Positions 1 through 12,168 of a stretch of DNA of 64,000 nucleotides are shown piece by piece. Origin of the DNA: Marisa cornuarietis (lineage: Eukaryota; Mollusca; Gastropoda; Architaenioglossa; Ampullariidae). The position numbers were made by a program, and so were the translations under genes. The stretch spans positions 383,001 to 447,000 of the forward strand of contig SMMW01000620.1 in the NCBI GenBank assembly GCA_004794655.1, written 5' to 3'. Numbering within the stretch: the stretch's first letter is position 1; the number at the start of each line of letters is the position of its first letter. The notes below the pieces were generated by a model. That model was not told where the DNA came from. It saw only the letters and a list, made by a program, of their open reading frames with translations, and searched no databases.

Positions 1-619
1 TTTACTTACTGAAATGAATTGGAGTCTTCCTGTAGCTGTGAAAAAGCGGACGAAATAGTCTGTACTTCAAATAATAAAAAATAACAGGTTTACTTTGTCT
101 AAATAACACTGACGGCCATCTCACTGATAAATATGTTGCTAACAATTGCCAGTAGAAATTAAATTTCCTTCTTATGTTAAGTGTTTGACGAGTCTCTTGC
201 AAGCACTACGACCGCAAAAGCTCGAAATGTATTAGATGGAAACGAATGATAATTTGAATACCTCATTATCAAGTATTCAATAACTAGCTATAAACTATAT
301 TTGTTCTTCTCTCTATCTCTCTTTCTTCATTCCACTTAAAGAATAAACTGGTTTGAAGAAATAAACTGGTTTGTCTTGTTTTGCCTTTTTATTTATCCAA
401 GTGCATCCAAGCTTATCACACCTAATGTGTAATTGCGGCAACAGGAATAGCAATAAAGATTATTATATTTAGGGATAATTGCGCAGTTTTTTTACTTTGA
501 CCAGTCACTAACTTTGTTAGCTTATCTGAATTAAACTTTTAACTTACCCCTTTTTCTCCTCAGACATATTGTCACTAGATACGGAGATAAAGTGGTGTGT
601 TGGAGGAACTGCCCTGTTT

Positions 620-870
620 GGATAAGTCCATTCCAAAGGTAGCCAATCGACATCATATAGTTTCTTCATAGAAGCTATATCTATAAATTATTTTGCAAAA
701 TTCGATTAAATAATTATTAGCCACAATGCCTGTAATCTTGATGAAGTACACTTGATGCTGAAAACAGTTTCTGGCTGCTAACATGTAATAGGACGACGCC
801 ATTTTCAGCCGCAGGAAGAAAGTCATTCGTGAAAGCTCATGAACTCCAGTCAGACACCTGCAACATGGTG
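620..870 (-). pseudogene. Decayed copy of the array ectodomain exon (copy 0)
   Basis: Read on the minus strand, a TTGCAG acceptor near 870 is followed by sequence that aligns base for base with the start of the intact exons at 4654 and 11209 (GTGTCTGACTGGAGTTC versus GTGCCAGACTGAAGTTT). In the phase-1 frame used by the intact copies the third codon is TGA, and further stops follow, so this copy cannot encode the domain. Similarity returns near 630-660 (ATGTCGATTG versus CATGTCGATTG). The pieces between are only partly alignable, so the left edge is approximate. The sequence at about 100-200 resembles the region downstream of the stalk exon in copy A, so the duplicated unit probably continues to the window edge. 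Confidence 0.6.
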
Positions 871-2037
871 TGTATATATGTTCTTTTGTGTATAAAGTCA
901 CAGTTTGTTACATTTTATTAGACTAACATTCCCACCACCACAGACAGCGAAAAAAAAAACCATCCACGACCTTAGTCTATATACAGTGAGCACCATAGCA
1001 CGTATTCCCAAGACAACCAAATTTATGACACAATAGTATGTAGCTGTGATGTAGCATGTGAAATATTATAAAATTATGCGCATTTTGTGCATTGTTTTAT
1101 ACTGTAAAGTCTAGCCTAGTGGAAACTGAGTTCCTTTAAATGCTCTGTCTATTTTCATATACATGTTACCGATAACTTAGGTAAACTTATTTGTGTTATA
1201 ATATAAGCATATATTTTGCTTAAATGATATCTGTCGTCTATATAAATAATAATAATAATAATAATAATATTTATCGTATTCGTGAAGAAAAAGCTTTTAT
1301 TAATTTCATAAATATATAAAACGTTTATTATATTCATAAATATATAGAGCACAATGAAATGTATAATATTTCAGGGATTTCAGTTTTATTTTGTTTCATT
1401 CAGTTTAGTAAGCGATAAAATTATTGTTATGATTAATATTTTTACTCACTGTAATAAATCCGGGGTACCTTTGATGGCTTCACTTCGACTGCAAAGGTCC
1501 AGCGTTGAGAAAATACACGGTCCCGAGGTTGGTAAGAGAAACACGCTATGATACAATGGTATCAGCACATTTCACCAACATGGTTAGTAGGAGGAAGACG
1601 CCATCACCTACTTGTATCTTCAACTTCAGTTACTAAGCGGAAATTGTTCCCAAAAGCAACTGAGGCAATTCTTTGAAGACAAGAAAATCTAATAATCTCT
1701 GTTTACTCGTACTCTTCAGTATGTTTACTGTAGCTATAGAACCCATTCCTCAAACATCCTTGAAGTAAAATCCTAGAGTAAATTTTATTTCGCATGAAAT
1801 TTACTGTAAAAATTATTGCGAAAGCTGTTTTGGGAGTTATACCTTTGAACCTGGGAGAGAACGAAAGAAAGAAGATGAATTCAAAGAGAGAAAAATGTGA
1901 AACCTTGCTTCGATTATCTAATGCATCGTTTGAAATCTCCTTAATGTCACTTCATTACATATTCGACTGTACAACAGCTTAAGTATGTACACAGTTTAAA
2001 GCGAGAAAAACTCCTCCAGTATTTCTGCAGAATGAAA

Positions 2038-2150
2038 TCAGCCAACAAATGCCAATACACAATCAAGAAAAACTTGTTGCGTACATGTTGTACAAACTGT
2101 GGAAGCTGAAGATGATTGTGAAGTTGTTGATGGTGTTGACATGTCTTCAC
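2038..2150 (-). CDS. Gene A exon 3, Ser/Thr-rich tail (terminal in this model)
   Basis: An ATCACAG acceptor at 2151 is followed by GEDMSTPSTTSQSSSAST in phase 1, the same stalk as copies B and C. Copy C ends this exon with CAG|GTAAAA; here the corresponding bases are CAGCTTCC, so no donor exists. Reading continues to VFLDCVLAFVG and TGA at 2040-2038. The hydrophobic end is short for a GPI signal, so a secreted product is more likely. Use as a terminal exon is inferred. Confidence 0.45.
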
Positions 2151-5100
2151 CTGTGATTGTAAGAAACAAATAAAAATTACAGAAAGTTCATTCTTGATTA
2201 TGGATAAATCTTACTAAAAATGTTATATCTGGATAAATGATAAGCCTGCTTGACAGCTAAAAAGATCTGTAGATAAATTACAAGAACTTGATGCAATAAC
2301 ACTTCCGTAAAAAAAAGATTCATACGCTTAAAGGTGAGGGAAAGGATTGTTAAAATAATAAATATTAAAAAGCAAATTTTTATTCATTCTTGTAGATATT
2401 ATATTATATCTATGTATGCATTATACACATGTTCATTACAAGCTCTAGTCTAAAAAGAAATTGCTAGAAATGATCATTTTCAATACAAACCTAAGAGAAT
2501 GAAAACTCATACACACTAAACATTCACAAATATTCGTAAATGCTCTTGAATATTAATACAAATAATAGCTGGGCTTAATAATAATAACAGTAAAGGGAAT
2601 TTATGTACTTTTTTTTTCCTCCTTAACAAAAGGCTCAGTGTGCATTGCAAGAAAGACAGATCCAAGTTCACGTAACACACCTACTGCCAAAATATGTCAG
2701 CAAACAAACTACACACGAAATATCGTATAGATCAGTGTATCATTTTATAATACAAGCCTAAACAAATGTATTGCCATCCGTTACTAAAACAATGTGGAAG
2801 CAAAGCAAGAAAAGTAAATAGTTTTCTTCCATTACTTTGTGATACTTGTCTGTTGACACTGTGGTGTAAATAATACAAAGGTGGGACAGAAAGCTTTTAC
2901 TTTGGGCTTAATGAGAAGAAAATGTAAACCAAGTTAGTTTTTTCTGTTGCGGTATCTATTCTACACATACGTAGTCTGATTCAACCGATGTATGCAGACA
3001 TGCACAAGTCACAGAAAGAACATTTAAGGAAGTAATCAAAGTGCTATATTTAACTCAATAATCAGCCGATTCAAATAATGGACCACATTTCAATGTCACC
3101 ACTCTACAGGGTTTGAGGAAGTAAATGACTTGGTGCAGTTTACTATCATAATTTTCTTGTCCAGACCATCATCGTGGCATTCTACCGTGTCTATGTACTG
3201 TTGTCAAGAAACCACTTGTGAGTTAACACGGCAAGTGAAACGCTTCCACTTGAAAGACAAAAATAACATTTTAAGATTAGAAAAATGCTGGGGAAACTGC
3301 ATGTGCTTAATATTTTATAGAAGATGTCGTGAGATCCGGAGAATTGGTGTGTTTATAAAATGAACACAACACAATAGACAACACAAACATGCACAGAAGG
3401 AGGGGAAAATTAAAGGTGGAAGCCACCAGTATTCCCGGAGAAGATGGTCTTTCGCTGTAGTCAGTGTAATACAATGTCTATGCATGAACGCAAATAGGAG
3501 AGTACTTTGTTCATATTGTAAAAGACCCACTAGCTACACGAATTAATGAGGTATCGTTAGAAATAAGCAAAAAGCCATTTCACTGGCCAACCCATAGGTT
3601 TTGGTGGTTGTTGCCTACAATGACCAATAGAAATAACACTTCTTACCTCTCGTAATTGGTGGTTCCCTTGCAACTATTTCGACTGTTAAAAATTAAAATT
3701 TTAAAAATATTAGTGTGTTATTAGAAGTCACGGGAATTAAACATAATTTAGCTAGGACACATTTAGTTCTTGTGTATTACAAACTATAGAATAATAGAGT
3801 TCTCTCTCCTTACCCCAACAAATGCTGAATACGGAAGGAGCAGACAATTAGCGCTTGTTTTCACCTGTCTCCCTTGTCTTGTCTCCCCTTGCTCCTCTCT
3901 CTAACCCACTGTATTGTTTCGTTAACTCTGATATGTAAACTTTGAAACTTTCTATAGTGTGCATTAATTTATTTAGCCATTAATAGTAATTGACAGCAAT
4001 TACTTTTATTAGTCACTGACTGGTTAGCTTCCTATTAATTAAACTGAAATGTAAAGTAGTCTGTATAGCTAAATTGGTATATAAGCATTCTTATTCTTCG
4101 CCAAACGGATTAAAAAAAAACACTGCGAGAATATTACTTGCTTCTCTGTAAATACCAACTCATTTAATGTCCCTTTGTCACATTTTCTAAACAAACAACT
4201 TGGTGCAATTAACAAAAAATCTTTTGCACCAATATTCACAGTAAATAGGAGTCACTCTGCAAAATCATTTAATTATAATCAATTAAATTAAAAGACTGTC
4301 TTTTTGCTTTACCTGGTATGACAGTGTGATTAAACTTTGCCTTGGTAGTTGAAACCGAGAAGATTAGTCTTCTGACTGAGGGATCTACTTGTTTAGAGAA
4401 CTCTATTTTGTTTTCTAAACTATACAATCGACATGAATTACTGTTATCAGTTATCCGGTAGGTGCTATTATCAAAAAGTATTTTGCACAAATCCGCCTTT
4501 TTTGGATTATCCTCCACAGCACCGGCAACAGTAATGATGTACACATGGTCCCCAGAGCAGTTTTCCGTTTCCAGGTAAAATATTATATTGATGAGGTCGT
4601 TCTCAGCCACACGAAGAACGTCGCTCGTGAAGTTCACAAACTTCAGTCTGGCACCTGCACAACGATAGATTTGTTTCGTTTTGAGAAATCCATTTAATGT
4701 CTTTTTCTTCTCCTCTAATATATATATATATATACATATAACTCCGCCATTGTCGGTCCCAAGCCCTGATGAGAAAGGAGGAGGGTTGGGCATAGGGCTA
4801 GCAACCCAAAAGCCGGGACTTTCTATTGAATACAGTTCGGCAAGATCTAAGTGTATTATTTGAAAAACAGTGATGAAACGTGTTAACAATAAATGAAATT
4901 GCTTTATTTCCATCATCGTTCTTTTTATCTCTTCTTTCTCCTTTCTCTCTTTTCATGAGACGACGTATGGACAAACGTTTATCCATTTTAAATATACACT
5001 TAACAATTAAAATCTGAAGCAGAACTTAAGACGCGTGTCTGCTTAAAATGGAAAGTTTCCAAAGGGAAGTAATATGACTGTGAATGTAGAAGAGCGATCA

Positions 5101-5637
5101 AATATTTTCTCTATAAATATCTTAGCAACAACCGAAAAGGGAAAAATAATCCTAAAGTGCTTAAATGATCAAATCTACTCAAAGCTGATAATTCAGACTA
5201 CAGCGATTTTATGCGAATGTTTTTTATTTTCCACCGAGAATATTAATGGTTTATATTTCTGTCAGTCCTTGCGCAGGTCAGTGACTAGAGTTGGTTTCAT
5301 TCTGGTCCTCTAGGCCCACGGTTGCAGCAACAATTCACAAACCATTGAAAGGAAGGAATAATACACAAGGTTAATTTGGAATTCTTATTTTCATGATGTT
5401 AGCTTCTTGATAAAATTTTGAAGGTTTCTGTTAAAGAAGACATTGACGGGTATGTTATGAGTGTTCTGAAATCTAAGTATTGCACGAGAAAAACAATGTG
5501 ATGTGATTTAATTACACTTTTATGTAAACTTGACTCATTGTTGAAGTTAGTTTCATAAATTACTCACATATTTCATGAGAAATGGCCATTTGAAGTGCCA
5601 CAAATACAGGAATTAACAGACCAAACAGACTGACCAT
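2038..5637 (-). CDS. Array gene A: secreted single-domain protein, three-exon model
   Basis: The proposed exons are 5637-5568, 4654-4313 and 2150-2038, totalling 525 nt (174 residues plus stop). Residues 1-23 form a signal peptide, residues 24-137 one ectodomain with four Cys and several N-glycosylation sequons, and residues 138-174 a Ser/Thr-rich tail ending in a short hydrophobic stretch. The domain is not one I can name; its layout suggests a divergent Ig-like fold. Signal-peptide and domain exons join in phase 1. In copy C the homologous tail exon ends in a clear GT donor. Here that donor is gone, so the frame runs on to TGA at 2040-2038. An AATAAA signal (minus strand) lies near 1787-1782. 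The gene may be secreted and functional, or a decaying duplicate. Confidence 0.6.
4313..4654 (-). CDS. Gene A exon 2, array ectodomain
   Basis: This exon is 342 nt (114 codons), bounded by GTGCAG and CCAG|GTAAAG, phase 1 at both ends. It encodes a beta-rich domain with landmarks VNFTSDVLRV, IIFYLETENC, ADLCKILFDNSTY, NSCRLYS and RRLIFSVST. It has Cys in the NC, LC and SC positions shared with copies B and C, and several NxT/S sequons. It matches copy B at 328 of 342 bases by direct count. Confidence 0.75.
4740..4835. repeat. Short SINE/LINE-derived fragment in the intron of gene A
   Basis: An AT dinucleotide tract is followed by a GC-richer block (around GTCGGTCCCAAGCCC and GGAGGAGGGTTGGGC) that is missing from the equivalent place in the right copy of the duplication, so it is probably an insertion. 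The family is not identified. Confidence 0.35.
5568..5637 (-). CDS. Gene A exon 1, signal peptide
   Basis: ATG at 5637 opens a frame reading MVSLFGLLIPVFVALQMAIS, a typical hydrophobic secretion signal, then HEI plus one base before GTGAGT. The length (70 nt) leaves phase 1, matching the domain exon at 4654. It is the counterpart of the signal exon at 16391, which ends with the same ATAT|GTGAGT context. A second ATG nine bases upstream is out of frame and ends quickly. Confidence 0.7.
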
Positions 5638-5639
5638 GA

Positions 5640-7330
5640 TGACATGTATCTCTGCAAAGGAAAGGATGAGGTCTCAACTTGAGTTTATGTACTAAGTCTG
5701 ACTTTCTATTTCCTCAGTAATTAGGACAACACTACATGATTTAAAATGCAGACCTTTCTTTCCAATGAAATAATTAAGAAAGGAACATTTGCTCTTGTCT
5801 CTATCTTAATCATCTATTTCTATTTCGTGCCCCTTTTAGCGTTTGTCCACGTGCATGCTCACCTGCACTCATTGACAACAGTGAATGTTTTGTTTAAGGA
5901 AATCAATGAGGAGGTTCACAATAAGCACAGAGTAACAAATATTTTCAGGAGCGGCAAGTGAATATCTCTGATTTGGTATCTACATTCTTGACAAATATAG
6001 AAATAGGCGTACATATCAATGTCCTCGACTCACGCAAGGGTGTGGATAAGTCGCAAATACGGAAGTCACTTAAGATTGTTCATGTGACAAGACATATCGA
6101 GGTCAGGGCTGGGCCTGGACGTCCTTGAGCATACTATAAAGGTTCCTTTAAATGAGATCAGGGATGAGAGTCTAATAACAAAGTAAACCATATTCATAAC
6201 AACTACAACCACTAACCCCACGAAGCAATTATGAGAGCGCACGCGCGCACGCATGTACGCACGCACACAGAGACTTGTATTTAGAAAAGTCCACAAATAT
6301 TACGGCTAAAGGTAAAGGTTTCCGACAACTGGTAAAGCTCTGGAGAAGCGTGGGACTATTTTTCGCTTTATAGAGAATATTTTTGCATTTTAGTAATTGC
6401 TGAGAACCTGCTGATGGAAAGAATTTTTGATGCAAGAGATCAAAAGTGTAAGAATCAGGAAAAGAATTTTTTTTCCGAGAAATGTGATCTGTAGCAAAAG
6501 TGAACAAATTTGAACCAGATTTAAATTTCTGGTTAAAAGACTCTTGACATTTATTCAAAGAAAGAAAGAAGTAAACAAAGCAAGAAAGTAATCTAATAGG
6601 TAGGAAGGATAAAATACAAGGCAGGCAATGAATTAAGAGGAAAATGGAACAATTTAATGTTCTACATAATATAATAATCGCATTTACCTTCCAGTGTCAT
6701 TAGTGTTACACAAAGATTACAGGGTACATGCCAGCCAGTCTTGGATCCGTTGCAGGTTGTTTAAACATTACCTTGTGCACATTCCTTGCTCTCTGTATAA
6801 AATAATGTCTTCTGCCAAGGGCGCTGAAACAGGCTTTTAAAAGGAGCTAAAAAAAAGTCTAGAATGAAAATTCCCTTTGTCAGGTTTGCACCAAATCTCA
6901 GTTCCATGTTACGCGAATAAGGTGGTGAAAGGCATTGTCAGATGCAAATTCAAATACTTAACGTAAATCATTTATAAAACGTTTATATTGTACATTGCTT
7001 ATGCACAACACCATGTATTCTCAACAAACTAGAAACAAAACTTCATCTACAACTTAAAATAGTGTTGCTGTTGTTATTATTATCATTATTATTGGAGGTT
7101 TCCTATTATTTTTTCTGTATGTGCATATGCGTGTGTGCATGCGTGTGCGTGCGTGGTTGCGTGCATGCAAGCACCCACAGTTATTCAAAGATGAAAAGGA
7201 GCAAAGGAAGGAAAAAAGAAAGAAGGTAAGATAAAAGCCATTGAATGAGCACGAAAATTCATCACTCAACTTATAAATAATAAATAATAAACTTTATTTA
7301 TCCTTCAGTTTGTGTAGTTTGAGATACACG
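5640..7330. other. Spacer between array copies A and B, no gene seen
   Basis: This is AT-rich DNA with short alternating purine-pyrimidine runs (CGCACGCACGC near 6240 and GTGTGCGTGCGTG near 7130). Open frames here are short and lack splice or protein signals. Confidence 0.5.
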
Positions 7331-7646
7331 TTACCTGTAATTCCGTATCAACATTGCTGCTAGAACACCAACATATATTTTGCATACATTTAATCTGAAA
7401 TGTACATTAGCAAAGATAATGTACATTGCATTTCATAATATATAAAGTGTTCATTATATTAATATATAAAGTGCACATAACATACACTTTAAAAAAAGAT
7501 GTTGGTTTCATTTTACAGTTCATTTAGTTGATATTTTATTATAAATTATATCTTTCTTAATTACTGTAGTAAGTCCGGTGTACTTTTGCTGGCTGTAGTT
7601 TGATTCTAAAAATGCAGCACCGAGAAAACACACGGTGCCGAGGATG

Positions 7647-9208
7647 TGACCTCACCATGTTGTCACGGATCACCCGCATACACACTACGAGTCAACTCAA
7701 CACAATCAACAAATGACCACTCTGGTGTAGAACGTCCCTCAGTGAGACAAATACTTATTAAACACAAAGTTACCAATTAATTACACAAAGAATATACAAA
7801 GTAATGCTCTAAACAAGGCAAAACATCAGTACTTAGACAACAAGCAGTTAGTGAAATATGATATTTATCATTACAACATACGCTCAATGCTAGGTTTAAC
7901 AGGAAAGTATCTCACTTAAATATATTAATAGGCAGCACAAGCTCACGTAAAGAACATACAGGTATACACAATGAGTAAATGTCTTTGAATCGAGAAATAT
8001 AACCGGCATACATAAATGAATAAATGTCTTTGAAATGCAGTGCTCTCAGCACATATACGTATAAATACTTTAACAACAGAGTCAGAATGGGTCGCACACC
8101 CTAGGCCTTATCACCGCCGGTGGAGGGATAAAACACTCAGTCCTCCTGCGCGTGCTTAAATTCTACCCACTCTAAACTTGAGGTTCAAACATAAAGTCCT
8201 CCAGTTAACCTTCTTAAAGTTCTGGTTATTTGTAGTTTAACAATCCCTCCCGTAGGAGGTTTAAAAGAAGGTCACCCGGTGCTTCACTCTACCTTAATCA
8301 ACGTCTTACTTCGTTTGGGTTGTTCGTCTGGTGTAAAATCATCGGAAGCTCATGCCTCTGCCTCACGTCAGTGGTCCTCCGGAATGTACGGATATCGTCT
8401 GTAGGCTATCGCACCACGCAAGTCAGTCATTCAGCCTCTCTGTATCGGATGCTCCTCCCCAACCTTGGAGATACGCGGACATCCTTTCACTCGTCTTTGC
8501 CGAACCACAGGCCCGTCTATGCGCCAGCTCCAGCCGTCAAAACCCGAGTTTCCCACAGCCTTCCACGCTCTCGGCGTAGTCCCTCTGTCTACGTCAGGAC
8601 ATTTCTCAGACGCCTGCCTCCTAATTCAGCAAATGTTCTTTCTGTACTGTGCTGGTAGTAGAACCACAGCCCTCGGCTTGAATACCAGTAAGTACGGTGA
8701 CAACTCTTGTCACTAAACAGCGCTCTCTCTCTAGCGCCTCACGTCGACATACACTATGACGACTGGTGGGCTTGAATGATGACTGAACACCCGTCAGTGA
8801 CAGCACACAGCAGCAACACACCAAGATTGCTGGAATATCGATTAACCAAATAGAGCATTGTCCTACTTGCTATGGTCGGGTCTAATAGACTCACCCTTGT
8901 TTACGTCGCCAAAAGGTGAGCTCAGCCCGCACCGCACATAAAATACTAAATAAACTGAAACCTCCATTTTCTCTTGATCCTCGCGTGACAGCGACAAAAA
9001 AAAGACACCCTAACCACCTGGGCAGATGGTGAGATCTGCTCGGATCGCACGTGAAATATAGTAAAAACCGAGACTTTCAATTGCTCGTGATTTCCAGCGT
9101 GGCAGTGTCAAACCAAAGCACACCTGTGTGTCGAAAAAAATACAATATAATACCCTACTGCCGTACCCCCTTGTACACTACACATGTCAACAAATTTCCG
9201 CAAAAAAT
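7647..9208. mobile_element. About 1.55-kb insertion in the right duplicate, possible solo LTR
   Basis: The left duplicate runs straight through this point (near 1530), so this block was inserted after or during duplication. It is GC-richer than its surroundings in the middle (about 8080-9030) and has no convincing gene. The sequences TGTTGTCACGG at 7658 and ATGTCAACA ending at 9192 form a short TGTTG/CAACA inverted pair as in LTRs. No clean target-site duplication was found, so the class is uncertain. Confidence 0.45.
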
Positions 9209-10008
9209 TGAAGAGGAACACGCTATGATATAATAGTATCAACAAAGTCCCGCAACACGGTTATAGAGGAAGACGCCGTCACATAATGACATATCTTCCC
9301 CTTCAGTTACTAAGAGGAAACCGGTCCCGAAAGCAACTGAGGCAATTCTTTAAGACCAGGGACCGGCTGCACAACATGTTTCTAAACCTTAAAACTGTTC
9401 TAAAGAAGCAAAATCTCTTCTTAGCCATTTTGATGCATTGCAGAAAAGCATACAAAAAATTGTACTGACAGGACGGAAAGTCAGACCTAAACAACTTTAT
9501 CTTCCTTAAAGCAGTTTTAGTTTTAAACATTCTAAAATTGTGGTATGCACTTTAAACTAATTATCTAAATAGAGTTAAGGCTTAAAAAGTGTTTAAAATT
9601 AGAAATGTGTTGTGCAACTGGCCCCAGAACATCAAATAAATTCTGCCTACTCGTACTGTTCAGTATGTTTACTGTAGCTATACAACCCATTCCACAAATA
9701 CCCTGGAAGTAAAATCCTGGAATAAATTTTATTTTGTATGCAATTTACCGTTAAAAAAGTATTGTAAAAGCTGTTTACATACATTTGGAACGAAAGAAAA
9801 TGAATTAAGTAAAACCTTGCTTTGTTTATCCAATGCATCGTTTGAAATCTCCTTAATGTCGCTTCATTACAAATCCGACTGTACAACAGAATGTACACAG
9901 TGTATACGATATATAAACTCCTACAATATTTCTGCAGAATAAAATCACCCAACAAATGCCAATGCACAATAAGGAAAAAATTACTGCGTACATGTTGTAC
10001 AAACTGTG

Positions 10009-10058
10009 GAACCTGAAGACGACTGCGAAGTTTCTGATGGTGTTGACAAGTCTTCACA
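10009..10058 (-). pseudogene. Array copy B stalk exon with altered splice sites
   Basis: The stalk reads DLSTPSETSQSSS, homologous to copies A and C. The acceptor CACAG of copy A is CACAT here, leaving only a downstream AG (TGAAG) that would keep frame but lose two residues. The donor position reads CAG|GTTCCA, a poor donor. Read-through stops at TAA within eleven codons. It is likely non-functional or weakly used. Confidence 0.45.
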
Positions 10059-10867
10059 TGTGCATGTAAGAAACAAATAGAAAATACGGATGTAAGAAAC
10101 ATATATAGAAAATACGGTAAGTTCATTCTGGATAATGGATAAATCTGACTAAAAATGTTACATCTGGATAAATGATAGCTATAAAGATCTGTAGAAAGAG
10201 CGAGAAATAAAAATAACAGTTCTCACCTCTCGTAGTTGATGGTTCCCGTGCAACTATTTCGACTATTTTAAATGAAAATTTTTAAATATTAGTGTGTCAT
10301 TAGTAGTTACAGGAATTAAAGATTATTCAGCTAAACCACATTTAATTCTTGTGTGCTACTTAAAAACTATAGGGTAATTAATCCTCACCCCCCCCCCAAC
10401 CAATGGCTGAATACTGAAGGAGCAGACAATTTGTTCTTGTTTTCGTTTGTCTCCCTTGTCTTGCCTTCCACTGATCCGTCTCTTTAGCCCAGTATATTGT
10501 TTTTTTAACTCTATGTAAAATTTGAAACTGTCTATAGTAGTTTTGTATTTATTTATTTAGTAATTAACAATAATTGATAGTAATTAATTTTATGTCACTG
10601 ATAGGTTAGTTAACTATTAATTAAACAGAGATGTGAAGAAGTCTTTTTACCTCACTCCCTAGGTAAGCATTCTTCTTAGCTAAACGGATTAAGAAAACTG
10701 CAAAATATTCCTTTCTCACATTTTCTAGACAAATGACAGCTTGGTACAGTTTACACAAAAATCTTTTGCATAAATATTCGCTTGTATTCTAAGATAAATA
10801 CGAGTCATTCTGCAAAATCATTATTTTCATCTGGATTAAATTATAAGACTGTGTCTTTTTGCTTTAC

Positions 10868-11209
10868 CTGGTATGACAGTGTGAATAAACTTTGCTTTGG
10901 CAGTTGAAACCGAGAAGATTAGTCTTCTGACTGAGGGATCTACTTGTTTAGAGAACTCTATTTTGTTTTCCAAACTACACCTTCGACATGAATTACTGTT
11001 ATCAGTTATCCGGTAGGTGCTATTATCAAAAAGTATTTTGCACAAATCCGCCTTTTTTGGATCATCCTCCACAACACCGGCAACAGTAATGATGTACACA
11101 TGATCCCCAGAGCAGTTTTCCGTTGACAGGTAAAATGTTATATTGATGAGGTCGTCCTCAGCCACACGAAGAACGTCGCTCGTGAAGTTCACAAACTTCA
11201 GTCTGGCAC
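10868..11209 (-). CDS. Array copy B: intact ectodomain exon
   Basis: This 342-nt phase 1-1 exon is bounded by TGTACAG and CCAG|GTAAAG and encodes the same domain as 4654-4313. By direct count it differs at 14 bases, of which 3 are silent and 11 together change 9 residues. No signal-peptide exon ending in a phase-1 donor was found between it and 14855. It may be spliced to the copy C leader as a second or alternative domain, which phase 1-1 allows, or it may be an orphan. It has no stop or frameshift. Confidence 0.65.
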
Positions 11210-11589
11210 CTGTACAACGATAGATTTTTTCTTTTTGAGTATAACGGCATAATTTTTATGGTATTTCATTTCTTTTTCTTACGCTCTACGATATATCAAT
11301 GATACACAATATATATATATATATTATATATATAGAGAGAGATATGTGTGTATAAGTAGTAGAGTGCGTGTTGTATTTGTGGAGTTTTTCGTATTGTGTG
11401 ATGCATTTTTAGTATAATGTAAGCAGTGGATCGTGGATCTAATACTCTAGATGTGTAACTTATCACATGCCGATGTACCAATGCTCTTATGCGTATATTG
11501 TTAATTTTATTTTACCATTTTAAAACGATATGTCGTCCGCTAATGTTTTTTAGGTCGTTGACCAAAACGAGTTAGAGATCTCTTTTTTG

Positions 11590-11795
11590 GGGGACCAGCT
11601 TTTCTTTGTGAGGGTGGTGCCCACCTTCTCTCCATCTCCTCGTTGTTTTACCTTTCCCAACCCTCTATGTAGTCAAGTACTTATTCCTGACACCCAGGTC
11701 GGGGTGAAGAAGTTCGCTGCGTCACACGGGTATCGAACCGAGACGCTGTTTATTCCGACGCCAGCGCTATAACAACTTGCTATCCGCTTTCCCGT
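11590..11795 (-). repeat. tRNA-like SINE fragment
   Basis: The block includes GGTATCGAACC near 11729, the complement of a Pol III B-box (GGTTCGATACC on the minus strand), followed by AGCGCTATAACAACTTG, a layout common in invertebrate tRNA-like dispersed repeats. It is absent from the left duplicate. Ends are approximate. Confidence 0.45.
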
Positions 11796-12068
11796 TTTGT
11801 CTTTTACAGAAGAACATTGCACGTGGTCGCACTAAGACACTAGTCTGCTTGACTGTTTCACCAATGGTATCGAATGTAGCATTTCTGAAAGTATCTTGAT
11901 AAAGCATTTGCCAGGTACAAAAGTTGTCTAGGACCAAGTAACCCAGTTCATCAGATACAATATTAAATATAAACTAACTTCTTCCTATTCATTTCCATCA
12001 AGACATAAACTAGGAATCACAAGTACACTGTGCAACACTGGGTTTAGAATCAAGAGTTTCTATTTCCT

Positions 12069-12168
12069 GGTTGGTTGGTTGGTTGGTTGGTTGGTTGGTT
12101 GGTTGGTTGGTTGGTTGGTTGGTTGGTTGGTTGGTTGGTTGGTTGGTTGGTTGGTTGGTTGGTTGGTT
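12069..12168. repeat. GGTT tetranucleotide microsatellite
   Basis: About 25 perfect GGTT units lie here. They create false open frames on both strands (Gly/Trp/Leu/Val on one, Asn/Gln/Pro/Thr on the other). Confidence 0.97.

Larger units (their letters stand above)
1150..5330. repeat. Segmental tandem duplication, left copy
   Basis: This stretch aligns with 7330-12850 in the same orientation. Matching landmarks include the ends-with-ACACGGT block near 1520 and 7635, AACACGCTATGAT near 1540 and 9217, CTTCAGTTACTAAG near 1624 and 9301, GCAACTATTTCGACT near 3670 and 10250, the domain exon (4313-4654 and 10868-11209), and ATATGACTGTGAAT near 5070 and 12602. The exon offset is 6555 bp. Intron parts are visibly more diverged than the exon. 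Confidence 0.8.

Noticed and set aside
1247..1268. Possible CRISPR or regulatory repeat from ATA/AAT runs
   Set aside because: Simple trinucleotide microsatellite; no spaced identical repeats anywhere in the window.
4681..4916. Frames upstream of the gene A domain exon, including the extended reading into MMEIKQFHLL
   Set aside because: They run through an AT repeat and SINE-like fragment. The exon boundary at the GTGCAG acceptor, conserved in copies B and C, is a better start.
8320..8824. Overlapping frames of 75-112 codons
   Set aside because: They lie in an insertion missing from the paralogous copy, overlap in several frames and show no domain or codon signal; GC-rich sequence lowers stop frequency.
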